NCBI GenBank assembly: GCA_013398275.1
Contig: VZSE01002505.1
Coordinates: 124,001-188,000, forward strand
Direction of reading: 5' to 3'
Source of the DNA: Promerops cafer
Lineage: Eukaryota > Chordata > Aves > Passeriformes > Nectariniidae
DNA: 64,000 bases
Position 1 is the first letter of the stretch. Each line of letters starts with the position of its first letter. Below are positions 47,160 through 59,545 of the stretch, in pieces. The notes beneath the pieces were generated by a model, which was given only the letters and a program-made list of their open reading frames with translations, made no database searches and had not been told where the DNA came from. The translations under genes were made by a program, and so were the position numbers.

Positions 47160-47890
47160 TTTCGGGTCACTGTGGCACCCCCTGCTCCCCCGCCCGGCTG
47201 CCCACGCCGGGACACGGAGTTCGGGACCGCGGGGCAGGAACGCGCCGGGTCGGGACCCGGCCTGCCTCATCCCCGGGCTCCGGCTGCCACCTCGTGGTGG
47301 CCCAGCCCGGCGTCCCCCGGCGGTGATCCTGCGGTGTTCCCGGCCTGTGGAGGTGTCCCGGGACAGCCACCCTGCCGCTCCTTCCCCTCCCGGGTGCCGG
47401 GGAAAAGCGCTGTGCGCCGCGGCATCAGCACCGAAACCACCGCCCTGCCTCTGTCCCTGCTCCAGGAGCCCTCTGCTAGCTCACCCTGCCCACAGACATC
47501 CCGTCAGCCTAGGAGAACGGGATTTTTGTCGTTGCCACTGGCCTGTGAGCTAATTCAGACATATTTTCCGAACAAACCGCGGCGCACCGCAGGAGGATGC
47601 AGCGTCCCGCAATCTCGCGTCTGCAGGCGCAGCTCGGGCTGCCATGCGGCTTTCCTAAGGGCGGGCAAGCCGAGCAAGGAAAAATGTGCGAGGGAGGAGG
47701 TTACTTCCCTGCAAACAGCCTTTTCCCAGGTGCCTGTGTACGCGCCCCGAGGACGTGCTCGGCATCACGTACTCCCCTTTTGGGAGCGGGACTCCCGCTC
47801 ACCCCTTCAACCACAAACGGGGCGGGCGTGTGTGAGGAGAGGATACCAGCCCGCCGTTCAGGGCTAACGCGGCCGTGAGCGCCAAAATGC
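47160..47890. promoter_or_regulatory. CpG-rich cluster A downstream of SWAP70
   Basis: GC content and CpG dinucleotides jump here relative to the flanks. No gene is recognised; the long open frames have biased, unconserved-looking composition. A CTCF-like motif lies at 47284-47297. It could be an orphan CpG island, an unannotated RNA promoter or a boundary element. Confidence 0.55.
47284..47297 (-). promoter_or_regulatory. CTCF-like binding motif
   Basis: The minus strand reads CCACGAGGTGGCAG, matching the core consensus CCACNAGGTGGCAG at every fixed position. Binding is inferred from sequence only. Confidence 0.5.
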
Positions 47891-50119
47891 CATGCAAACA
47901 GAAACTTCGTGACACTTCGTGAATTTAGAGAATTTATGGTGGCTTCCACACGTTTACTCTCACTGTGAACTCCACCTGCCTGGAAATGCCAGGATTCAAA
48001 AGTGCAGAAAAGCACTGTTTTATGAACTGGCTTCCTGAGTATGCCAAAAGCACCGTCCTTCAGAAAAAGGGAAAGGCCAGTGGTTGTTTGAACGCACAGG
48101 ATGAAACAATATTTGGCAAATGTAGCTGCACCTCACCTCCAGAAGAAATTAAAACTGGAATGGTATGATGCAAACCAGTTAAATTAGAAACATCCTGAAA
48201 GGCCTTGAGAGGGAAATTTAATGAGGCGGTTTTTAACACCTATATGCACAACCCCAGAAGAGCCACTTGACACGAGCCCTTCTCCCGCCTTTTTTCTCAT
48301 ATTTTAGCCCAGCTGACAGAGGAAATGTAAAAGGATAGGAGCAGCAGGGTCAGAGGAAAGCCCATGGCAGACTGGACAGAATACTGATAACAAGGAAAAA
48401 AGAAATCGCGATCTGCAGCACAAATGCACTCACTTCCCCCCACCAACCATTTCTTTAAATTCCTTAATGAATAAAACCACAGCAAAATAACCCTTTCTAC
48501 CCTACTCAGCGTGCTCATAGCTCCCATCACTCTTCTGCCTGCCAAAGGGGCTTGACCTAGCCCCAGCTTTACACACAGTTGTTAAAGCAATTGCTAATTA
48601 ATTGCTTGCTGTGGCTGCAGCACGCAGAAGCCTTTAACAGGATCCAGGCCTGACAATGTCTTCATGCAAACACTCACCTGCTGTCACTCTTGTTGTTACC
48701 TTATTTCTGAGCACACCTTGATATCTCAGATGGGATTGAAAGCTCAGGCATAGACTTGAGACAGTTTCAAAAGCAGCCTGGACTTGGTGTTGGCACAAAT
48801 TAGCTGCTTCAATGCCTACCTGAGCGTGGAGATTTCTCACTCTGAAGACGCTTGTGCAGCTCAGCCTTGACTCAAGGTACAAGTGCTGGGGATATGCAGG
48901 TCCTCTGGGGTGCTGGTTCCTCAGTCCTGACTAAAAAAAGAAAAAAAACAAGAAAAACAAACCACACTTTAAAAACTTATTTATGGTCAGACTTTGCTTA
49001 TACATTTTCAGAAAGTCCCTCTCACGCTGGGGCTGAATTTTTGCATTTGGAGAAGTGCAAGGTTGTGTTCTCTGAACCATTTCCCTTGCCAGTGATGCTT
49101 TGGGCCATTTTACTCTCTCCAAGCCATGAAGTCAACCACCACATGTCTCTGTGAGGGAGAAGCATGCCCCATTTTTCAGCCAGGCTTTCCTCCCTGCCAG
49201 AAAGATCCTTGTGGCCAGGGACTGCTTATTCCCAGACAGGAGGTGGGAAATGATGGGAGCAGGGTACAGCCTGCTCACACCCAGGCTGCCACCAAAAGCT
49301 GAGTGGTGTGGCACTGCTCCCTGTGGGGATAGAGGTGACACCTTCTGCATTTGCTGGTTTCCTTTAGCATGGCCATTGCCTGCCCGTGAGGGTTGCACGA
49401 TGTCCAAGGGGGTCTCTGCTGGCCCACAAAGCTTCCTGGGGACGTGGCTTGCCCAAAATAACCAACACCCCAAGCCTGGTCTCACAGGATAGCTGCACGT
49501 TAGCCCTGTGGCAAAAGAAAGTCACCCACCCGTGCCCCAGCACACGCTCCTCACTGTCACCATTACAGATGGCAAGAGCCAAGCCTACAGCTGCTCTCAG
49601 TCCACCTCCAGCCAGCAAATCCTTCCCGCCAGCAGGAGAAAATCCAGAGGATGTATTCCTTGAAATCCTACTCCAAGGAACGGCGCAGGCATGGGGCGTG
49701 GTACGAGAACCAGCCTGTCGGAGGGGAAGGGGACAAGGAAACTCCCCCAGGTGCTGGACACCCGTGCTGGGCCGTGCTGGGCACCCGTGCTCAGCAGCAG
49801 CTGTGCCGTGGCTGCAGAGCAGGGACCAGTCCTGCACAGCTCGGTCTGTGCCTTGCCCCGTTCTGACCAGTCCTTGCCACTGGTGTCCCTGTGGCTGCCA
49901 GCAAGTTCGAGGTGCTGTGAGCTGCAGGCTGGCGCAGCTGCTTCAGCAGAAAGCTCCCGGATGAGTGCCGAGCCCGGGGCAGGCTGTGTCGGGTCCAGGG
50001 GAGCCTCTGCTGAGCCCACATCACCTCCAGGAGAGCGGAGCTGCACAGCCACTCGCTGCTCTTCCAGTTTTCCATTCTGTTCTCATTTTCATCTCGCCCC
50101 TCCTGATGAGTCCCAAGCC
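47891..50119. other. Intergenic stretch between the two CpG-rich clusters
   Basis: No gene is recognised. A small hairpin rich in TAAT motifs (AAGCAATT/AATTGCTT) lies at 48585-48607. GC content rises after about 49150, giving many overlapping but unconvincing open frames. Confidence 0.5.
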
Positions 50120-50840
50120 CCTACGTGCCGAAGCAGGGTGAGAAGACTGACACGATTTTTCCAAAGCCCCCGGCGAGTCGTGGGACCCGCAGCCCAGGGC
50201 TCCGCCAGCTCCTGCCCCGGCGGGCCGGCCAGGCAGCGGCAGCTGCTCCCCCAGAGACGGGGAGAACAATAAGGAATACCAGATCTGCCGCAGGAACGCG
50301 GGAGATACCGTGGCGGGGGGCCCTGGGAGTCTGGGCAGAATTTGCTCAAGGCTTGGCAGCAGCCCAGGGGATGCCACTCAGGCCGCGCTGCCGGTGGCGG
50401 GGGATGCGCGGGGGATGCGCGGGCCCCCCCGGGCGCCGGACACCAGATGGCAGCCGGACACCGCCGCACGGCCCCGGAGAGCCCGCGGAGCACGGCCCTG
50501 CTCGGCAGGCTCCTAATGAATCACATCTGCGGATCCCGCCCGGGGAGGCAGCGCCGGGGATGCGGCACCGCGCGGGGGTTTCACCGCGGAGCCGGTCCCA
50601 CGCTCGGGGCCGCGTCACTCGTGTAAGTGCAGCACCACACTGCTGCTGCTTCGCCACAAACCCACACCCCACAGCAGCCAAAACCTCTGCCTAGGGCTGC
50701 GCTGGCCTCCAAAGAAAGGAGGGAGAGGACCGGGCAGAGGGTGAGCCGGGCTGTCAGCGCAGCCGGGCATCACAGCTGGGGGCTTCACCCAAGGCTGCGC
50801 AGCCGCCATGCCCCGCTCCCTCCTGCGGGCACTTCGGTCA
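50120..50840. promoter_or_regulatory. CpG-rich cluster B downstream of SWAP70
   Basis: This second GC- and CpG-dense stretch contains an 11-bp tandem (GGGGGATGCGC twice near 50399-50420), a C run, and a CTCF-like motif at 50440-50453. No coding gene is recognised; overlapping open frames in both directions are typical of GC-rich noncoding DNA. Confidence 0.55.
50440..50453 (+). promoter_or_regulatory. CTCF-like binding motif
   Basis: ACACCAGATGGCAG matches the common CTCF core (CACCAGATGGCAG) on the plus strand, opposite in orientation to the motif at 47284. Confidence 0.45.
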
Positions 50841-53800
50841 CCCTGAGCTGCTCGGGTGACTGAAACCAGGGCCTGCACCCGCCGCTGCCAGGGCCTGACA
50901 CGCCAATTAGAGAGTCATTACTCCGTTGAGTAACATTCTCCCTCAATGACTTAGGAACTTTAACCCAATTTTGAAATGTAGGGGAGGCTAAGTTGGATTA
51001 CCTTAGCTCAACTGCTCGTGTCATAAGCCCTTGAGAAGTGGGACTGGAGGCTTTTTTTCCTCCAGAAACATTTTGTTGGCTCACAAAATCCTTCATTTTT
51101 TTTTCTTAGCTCAGACACCAAGAGGGGGAGTTTTCAACTTCCAAAAATAAATCAAAGACACCACGATGCCTGCAGGGTATTTGTTTCTCCATAGGAACGT
51201 GAACCTGGTGGTTTAGTTTAAGGGAGGCTAAGCTAACTTTCACATTTTCTACATTCCTCTTTTTCCTGATAGATCAAGATCGACAGGTTTGAGCTGTTGT
51301 TTTAATGAAAACCTACTACTCCTGAGAGAGTTTCCTGTTTTAGAAAGATGATATTTGAGAGCTACAAAATTCCAAACAATTTGACTTGCTATCACCTTCG
51401 TCAGGTCCCTTAACCTCCTTGAGCCTCTGCTGGGCATTGATGAAAGATGGGTGATGTTTACCCATTCAAAAAGCCACAAAGACATCTGCAAAACAGTAAA
51501 CTGTCCCTAAAAAGAGGACCCTTTAAGTGATACCCTGAACCTGTGTTCACCAGGTGCAAATCAGAGATTGCTGAGTGAGGCCTGGAAAGCACCACTTACA
51601 TCAGGGCACAACCAGAGCTCCTGGCACTAGCCCCTGCCAGCCCCTTGCAGTGTCACCTCCAGCTCCTCCACCTTTATTCCTGATCCCTGGCAGCCAGAAA
51701 ACCTCCTTGGAGCTCTTGGGTAACAACCACAAATGGAAGCAGCCTTTAGCCTCTAATTAACTGGAGTTAAATCACCACATAGCTACCCCCAAAGTTTCAT
51801 GGAAATTAGGCCAGCACTCCAGCCAAGCCCTCTTTTGTCATCTCTCATTCAAGCTGCTGAATCAATTCCAGGTAGGTTTTCCCCTCCCTTGTGCATGTGG
51901 AGCCCTGACAACATCCTGGGGTGAATCTAAACATGACCAACCTCACAACAATGCATCTCTGAAGAGTTTTCAGAGCTTAAGCTCTGCATCTCAGAGCAAG
52001 TTTGGGGGTAGGTGCAAATCCCTTGTTGAAGGTTCAAGTATTTGTTTTAAAGTCACAAGTACGACAGGACTCCCTGAATAAATTTTTGATCCAGGAAACT
52101 GAAATTCAGCTCCCAGTTTTGTTAATGCTGCAATCCAAAATATTTTCTTTGCTGTTTTTTTGTCTTGACTTTTAAAAGCAATTAGGATTTTCCAACTGTT
52201 CTAACAATTTAGAAGCTCTAATATGTAAAAACACTTTCTTCTGTTACAAAAGTTTCTCCAAATTGTAAAATGCATTACAAAGGGGAGGGAGCCAGTCCCA
52301 TGTACACTGCTTGGGCTGCTCTTCTGGCAGAAAATGACCACAGGCAGCATTCAAGGCATGGAAAAAGGACTTATCACCCAGATCCTTCAAACAGTCAAAA
52401 CCGCCTTAGCTGGGCAAACCGGCCCTGATTTCTCAGAACTAATCCCTGGAGGTACAGGTCTGCTGACGTCAAGCCTGCTGTGGTTGTTGCAGGGCTCACA
52501 GCCCTTCAAACATTCTATCTGCAAGCCCCAGTCCAGCCCACTGCACAGAGAAGCTCTTCAAAAGCTTCTGATAGGGACGGCTGGGACATGGGAATGTCGA
52601 GGGCTCTCGACGCCTCCCCGCTCACCTGCTCTGACTGGGCAGCCAGGGGTTTTAGGGATCTTGGAAATTCACACTTCAGTAAGCCAGTTGCTCTCCTGCT
52701 TGACTTAGAAATCCTCCTGGAACATTGCTGCTTCCAGTCTGGGCTCCTCTTTTAAAGCCAGGTTTTCTGCCTGCTATCCGAAAGAAGCCTATAAAAAAGG
52801 AGAAGACAGCAAAGCTCAGGAAAGCACTTATCTGACATGTAGAACCTCACAGGTGCAACACGAAGGAATGCACATGCCCATCAGGAAAATGGGAAAGGCA
52901 TTAATGATTTCCAAAGCTGGACTCTCACTTGTTATTTCTCTCTGGTTATTATTTTTTAAAGACTTGAGGATTCCTTTTATCAGGGAATGTTTCCTGAAAA
53001 GTTCTCGCAGAAAGAGCTTTATTTTTTTTTAAATCCCTTTGCATTTCAGGTACATGGAGCACTTCATAAGCTGCTCCCTGAGTACTGCTCAAGGGAAGGA
53101 GTAATTGGGATTTGGGGGGATGCTGAGACTTATCAGCTGGCTGGAGGAGCTGGAGCAGAGCCAGCAGCTGTGATGAACCAGCCCTGTGCCGGTGGTGGGA
53201 TAGCACATCCCTGCCCCATAGAGCTGCCAGGGAGCTGCTTCCTTCTGGATGCAGAGCTGCACGTGGGCTCATTTTCTGCTTCCCCCTGCTCTGCAGTGCC
53301 GACATCCCCTGGGTCCCAAAACTGCAGGATGAAAAACTCATCCTTCCTTCTGGCCCGGATCCTGGACAGACATGTGCACACGCTTAGTGCTGAGCATGTG
53401 AGTAGCAACACTGATCTCCACGGAGCAATCCACATGCTTGAGCCTCGGCACATTTGGGAGCGGGGGAGAGGAGGACACTGGGTTCTCTGGTTGCCTGTTT
53501 TACATACCACTCCTGGAGATCCCACCCAAAAGAGAGCCGCGCAGCAGGACGGCGCTGAGCTATAACAGCTATTTTTATTTCCATCTCTCGTGGCCTTGCT
53601 GAGACCTGCTACGAATTATCTGGGGTATCACACCCCAGACGAGTCCAAACAACAGGTCTTGCTGTGGACTGTCTGTGTTTAGAGGGGTGATTTAGTTACT
53701 GCTTTCCCCCCACCCCGTCTTCTTCCTTATTCCCATTAGTGACACATTGGCTGCAGAGAAAACTTATTCATGCTCTAGAAATGTAATATTTACTCAAAAC

Positions 53801-54479
53801 AATTTTTATTTGGCTTGGCTTCTTCCCAGTGCCATAAAGTGATAGCCAACCCCAAGTGCTTACATAGACAACATGTGCATCTGAGTCATATTTATGATCC
53901 CCGTTATAAAAAGCACACAACCTTGTTGTTTGCTGCAATAGGATGGGGCTGAAGGCATCAGCACGTCTTGAGCATAGCCTGTCTCTGGAATCTGCAGAAA
54001 TTTGCCGTGCTCCAAATTTAGAACTTGTGGGTGGAAGCTCGGTCAGGAGCCAACTTTTTATACCATTACATCACAGGAATTGAGGGCTTCGTGCCAAGGA
54101 TCCAAGGAAATTAATAAAGAGCAGAGGCTGTCCAGCTGTTTGAATTTAAAGTAATGGCAGAGAGGTAATTATTAATAAATACGGCTTTATTCGGAACATC
54201 GTAACCTCGCTGCTTAAATTGAACATATCCCCTCTCTTTACTGCAGCTTACTATTCTGTTAGAGCTTGCAAAGACAGTGGGAAGGAATTAACTCCTGTAA
54301 GAGGGAGGCCCAGGGAAGCTGGGATCCTTCTCGACAGAGGCCACGCTCCAGTGATGGCTCTCCAGCTGAGCGCCGCTCCGAGCGCACGCGTTTGCCGGGG
54401 CATCACCGCTTCCCTGGCTGCGGGAGGGGGCTGGAGCGTGGCGTGCATTCTTCCAGCTAAAACACACAAGCTCTCCAGT

Positions 54480-54568
54480 GGACAGGGATCAAAGCCATAG
54501 ACAGCTAATTTAAAGAGAAATTCAATTTGTTTGACCTCCCTGCGCTGGGGCAGCCAGTGCAAGCTCAA
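54480..54568 (-). pseudogene. Possible ancient non-LTR reverse-transcriptase fragment
   Basis: The minus strand reads LSLHWLPQRREVKQIEFLF and then KLAVYGFDPCPLESL. LHWLP followed by a basic/aliphatic stretch and a KxLxG-like segment resembles the end of the reverse-transcriptase region in L2/Rex-type LINEs. It is short and old, and may be an exapted element or a chance match. Confidence 0.3.
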
Positions 54569-55422
54569 ATGTCACAGCCTCCGGAGTGCTGATGGTAAAG
54601 CACAGGGCTGCTTACCAAGAGGCACAGTGTGACCTGACCTTCCATCCTGTTTGGGATGCACTGTGTGTGCCCATAGCCCCAGCAGGGCTTGGCCCTGGGT
54701 GCAGAGTGTGGCTGGGGCTTGGGGAAGGGCGGTGCTGGTGCTGGGAGGGGGCCACTGCCCCGTGCCCCCACAGATTGTGGAGCCCAGGTCTGCCACACGC
54801 CACTTTCGGCACCTCAAACGCACAGCTCACACCACAGGCACCTTCCCAGCCCCAGCCCTCAGCCCCCAGCAGGACAGGCTCTGCAGGAAAACACCTGGCT
54901 CTGCACACAGAAAGGGGTCAGGGGTCCCGGTGCTTGGTCTGCATGCCAAGGGCTGACCACAGGCTTGCCATGAAACACACAGCCAGGAGAATACAGCAGT
55001 GTCTGTGGAAAAGGGGCTCCCCTGATGCTCAAACCACAGAAATGTTGGTATGCAGCTTCAGAGATTTACAGCTTATACTCGCCTCAAGGGTATGCAAAAG
55101 CTATGAATAATTAAAAATATGGCTCTGGGTTCTCTAGGAAGTTCCCCATTTCCATTTTACAAATAAGCAAGCCAAGGTAGAAAGCAACTGAAAGCTGCTT
55201 CAGTGGAGCAATATTGTCAGCAAACCAGACATTAGAGTTCCCTGGGAGATGCTCCTGTACCCACAGATACCTCCTCGTGCTTGCACATGTATTTCTTGCA
55301 GCAGCACATACCAAACAGATTTATGCATCCACGCCTCGCCAGGAGCCAGCACAGCAAAGACCTGCAGCTTCCAACAGGCCCTGCTTTTGTCTAAGGACAC
55401 ACACACATAAAATATTAAAAAA

Positions 55423-55440
55423 TATGGTTTTAAAACCATA
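55423..55440. repeat. 18-bp perfect palindrome
   Basis: TATGGTTTTAAAACCATA is its own reverse complement. It lies in AT-rich intergenic sequence. Confidence 0.85.
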
Positions 55441-55573
55441 ACCAGCAGGTTAAAAAAAATTTAAAATAATCCCTTCAATGATGTGGTCACAGGGTGACAA
55501 TTTCCACAAGGGAAACAAGACCGTCACTGATAGGGATAAAAAGCAGAAATCAAGTCAGTTCAACTCAATGATC

Positions 55574-55622
55574 TCAGAATCATAGAATAGTTTAGGTTGC
55601 AAAGATCTCTAAGTCATTCCTC
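55574..55622 (-). mobile_element. CR1 LINE extreme 3' end, antisense relic
   Basis: CAGAATCATAGAATAGTTTA followed by GGTTGCAAAGATCTCT is the reverse-oriented CR1 terminus. About 45 bases remain. Confidence 0.65.
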
Positions 55623-58600
55623 ACTTCTTAAATGTGGTGTTTCCACCTGCAACACAGGCATGGACATGCAGGGGGTGTTACAAAAGTCAGGCTGCTCTAG
55701 ATTCAACAGGCTGTATTACTGGGTAAACCTCTTGTATTTTACCTAGAAAAACACAATGCCAACCACTCGTTCCTGCCAGGGAACCCATGGAGACATCCTG
55801 GCCCCTGATCAATGTATTTTTTCTCCCAGCAAGTAACTGCTCATGCTGGACTGTGTATTTTATGTTTTTGTGAACAGCTGTGAAGATCTAAAGATTAAAA
55901 ACCTCAGGTTTATTAAACATCCCACTTATGGTCAAGAGAAGCCCTCCTGTGATGCATGACTCATGGAGAGAGAAGCTGGGACACTGCAGTGGGTGAGGAG
56001 AGCCTTTGGATGCTGCTTCCCTGTGGGATGGGAGACATTTCTGGGTTCTTTCTGGGAACCTGGAGTTGGACTGGCTCCTGGAGCTGGCTTGTGCATGCTG
56101 AGAGCATTTTACATGCCTCTGAAGCACTTTCCCACCTCAACAATGGCACAAGGAGACTTTGAGGAGGGAGAATACAGGGTTTTCCTCAACTGCTAAAAAT
56201 ACCTGTAATACAGGACTGGAAAGGATGAATGGACTTCAGTGACTGGATGACTTACAGAGAAATTAAAAAAATAATTATCGGGGCAGAAAACACTCTAAAA
56301 AGTATCACCAGATATTTGCCAGAGCAAAAAGGCAAAAGAGTTTTTATTTCCAACATGAGTGCCCCCAGTAGGTTCAGGTTGAGGAGCGAAGTAGCAATTT
56401 TACCTGCAGTCTCATGCTGTTAGGTACCCCAAAGCTTTTTGGGGCATGGTCCTCTTACATGAGAGAGTCTCCAATGGCAATGCCACTGCTCCTTCCACAT
56501 GTGGATAAAGGTGGAAGAAAAATGAGCAGTTTTAAGGGTACCTTCATGCACCCCAGAAGCTGGGAATGCCTTCCTATCAGAGCCAGGCAGGGGATGCTCA
56601 TTGTCCCCAGCCCTTCCTTTCAGATTTTGCAGGATGCTTCCTGGAGCACTGCATTAGACAAGCAATTGTAATTAGCAAGTGATTCTATGGAAATAGCTGA
56701 AATGCTTCAAGCTATAGCCCAACAAATTTCTAACCCACGGCCAATCTCCAACTCTCTTCCCACTGAAGTCAGACTCTCTTCCCTCCTGCCCTATCTACAG
56801 TTTTTAGAAATGCAGCGAGCAATTAAAATTTTGGAGACCTTGCCCGTTCTTAGAACAGGGCAAGAGTCAGATGTCCAAAATGCTACTCATGCTGCGTAGA
56901 AACTTCCTTCCCAGAAGTCTCCTTGTTTCCAGCAGACAATCCCTTATTTCACTACTAGTTCTAGATGCAGCCAAGCATCATCCTATTTAAAAGTCATCTT
57001 CCAACAGCAGTAGCAATGAACACATTTGGCCAGCTAATTCACCTTCTGCAGTCACGGAACTGGACTAACAACCTGCTTTATCTCCTGGCAGTGTAGATTG
57101 TAAAACCAACTCCAACTGGTAGCAGAGAAATATATAAAACATGGAGAAGGGTTTTATGAGAAGGTGGGTTTGTGGCTTCTTATTTTGACTTGTTTCCATG
57201 AGATTCTTGAAAGTCTCAAACTCTGGAATTAAGGAACCTTGGTTGCGCCTTATTTTCCAGCAGTTTCTTTAAAAGATGAGTCATTTGGAAAGCACGGGAA
57301 CTATCAGAGTAATTGCTTTGATGTCTTTTATAGAAATTTGGGATGGATTTGAAAGAAATGAGGGAAGTGCTGTTATTTCCTCTTGGAATGGCAGCCTGAC
57401 ATGACTGGTGCTGTTATACAACAAAGCGAGCAAACAGCAGTGCACACGCGAGCCCGGCAGCGGCCGAGGAGCTTGTCCTCCTAATCAAGTTTAAGTCTGG
57501 ATGCTGATGGACTCAGCAAACAAACACTCATGTTTATTGTAACAGAATGAACAGAATGTACCACAGAGAATGTGACTCACTTTTCCATAGGATGCCTGTC
57601 TACTCTCTGGGTTTGGATAAGGAAATGTTGCACCTCTCGCTTACAGTTTGTTTTACAAAGCTTTAATGAGCCCGTCCCAGCGAGCTGTCACCCTGCCACA
57701 TAAAACCTGATTCATTTGCCTTGGTGAAAATAAGCGTGGCTTTTGACAGGACACCCTGCACTGGGCCCTACTAAATCAGCCAGCCAGACTCACTCACAGG
57801 TGGTTTGAGTCTGGAGTGCTTTTCGAAACAGAAATATGCAGCCAGCCTCAGCAGCATGTCGGCTGTTTTCCCTTGGGTGACAGGCTGTCCTGCTGCATCC
57901 AAAGTACCCCTCCTCCTCCTCCTCTGAGGGACAGAGTCTGCCTTTTAAACTGGGCCTTTAAAACCACGGCTTTCCGTAAGAAAAGGGTTTGTTGAAAGCA
58001 GAGTTCGGGGAAGGGGCAATGAAGAAATGATCACATTTTTATTTCAAAACATGTAAAACTCAAAAAAAAGCTGCCCATTAATTCACAGGAAATTCTGATT
58101 AAAGTAGGTGTCCTTACAAGACCCTCCTGCAAGAAATTCAAATGAAGGGAAGGGGAGGGAAAGAGATTTTTGAGTAAACAAGTGAGAAGAGCCAGGGAAA
58201 ACAAGAGCAATAATCAGAGTCTCAGGTGGCTGACTTGGCAGAGCAGGGTGTGAAGGAAGGAAGAGGCTGTGGGACAACGAGCCGCTGGCGTTTACAGTAG
58301 TCAAGAAATCTCCAGAGTTTGTGACTTTAACCACAAGTTGCTTAACAATACTGTATGATCCTCCTCCTTTGCATCCAGCCCCAGCCATGCCAGTAAATCC
58401 CTCTCTGAGTCAAGAGGGGAGATGCAGGTGCAGGGTCCTGGTGTTGGACAAAGGAGGAGGAGGACTGGCAGAAGGGGTTTCACTGCCCCCTGAAATTACA
58501 GGAGTCGTGATGAGAAAAGACAGCTCCTGGCTCAGCTCTCAGTCCCTGGGTGGGAGAAGGCTGGTGAGTAACAAGTTTGGGACTGAGGGGCTGCCATGTG

Positions 58601-59264
58601 GTGTAGACAGGGCCACTTACAGCTAGAAAGAATTCTTTTCCCCCCCTGAAGTTAGTGAAGGCCTTCCAGTGCCAGAGGAGAGTCACAAGAGAAAAGAAAT
58701 GTTGTGTTTGTCCCTTCTCAGCAATGGATGCAGGAGAGCAGAGCATCCACTGGCAAAGAGGTGAATGTGAACTGGCACTTCAGAGACCAACTTGTTGCTC
58801 TGGCTTTCTACCAGGCATTGATAGGTACTGTGAAAGGCACCCTTGATTCATGCTTGTGATGGAGATCAACCTCAGCTAAGACTCTGCAAGTTAGAAAACC
58901 ATTGCAGGTTAAGAAATGAAATATTCCCCATGCTAAAGACTGGTCAGGTTATATATCTCATCCCTATGGGAATTGGCAAGAATCTGCAAATACATTGTTT
59001 TAAAGCTACCAGCTGCAATAATGGAGAAACTGAACGACAGAAAAGCAAACCCTAAAATAGTTACCATGACCCCCAGGAGGGCTGGGGGTGTGTTAAGCTG
59101 TGGTTTTCTGTGCTCAGTAGCGATGTGTCATCATAAAGAGCCTGCATTTAACAGCAGAACAATGCTGTGCATGGTGTCACCTTCCCAGGGGCTCACTGTG
59201 CAACAGCTTCTCCAAACTGCTCCATCTCCACTGCTGAAGCAGCTCATTAAAAAAAAAAAAAAAA

Positions 59265-59270
59265 NNNNNN
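59265..59270. other. Undetermined bases, 6 N within an A run
   Basis: The N run is flanked by about 17 A on the left and AAAA on the right, consistent with an unresolved homopolymer length. Confidence 0.95.
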
Positions 59271-59511
59271 AAAATCTTCATACAGCTGGGAATTATAAAA
59301 CTCCTCAAGAGCCTGTGATGCCAAGGACCTTAATTTGGAGGCACACCTCCATTCCTAGTGCTTTGGAAGCTGGTCTTTTCCAAAAATCTTTCTATAGATG
59401 CTAAAGCAAGGATGGGTCTGGCCAAAGTCCATTCAGCATGAGTGATTATATCTTAAAGGGATATTCCCTCGCTTTAAAAAATCCAATTCTTCTTAAAAAT
59501 TCTAACCCAAC

Positions 59512-59545
59512 TTTGTGATGGGTTAAAAAAAAACCCCATCACAAA
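59512..59545. repeat. Hairpin, 11-bp perfect arms around an A run
   Basis: TTTGTGATGGG at 59512-59522 pairs with CCCATCACAAA at 59535-59545. The pairing can extend inward (TT/AA) with one bulged C. Confidence 0.8.

Noticed and set aside
47106..47867. 253-codon open frame in CpG cluster A
   Set aside because: It is Pro/Arg/Ala-rich reading of GC-rich DNA, with no recognisable family and competing long frames in other phases.
49386..50694. Several overlapping 110-190-codon open frames in and before CpG cluster B
   Set aside because: They overlap on both strands and share the biased composition expected from stop-poor GC-rich sequence.
52334..52708. 124-codon plus-strand open frame
   Set aside because: The N-terminal part looks protein-like at first sight, but no family is recognised and there are no splice or promoter signals nearby.
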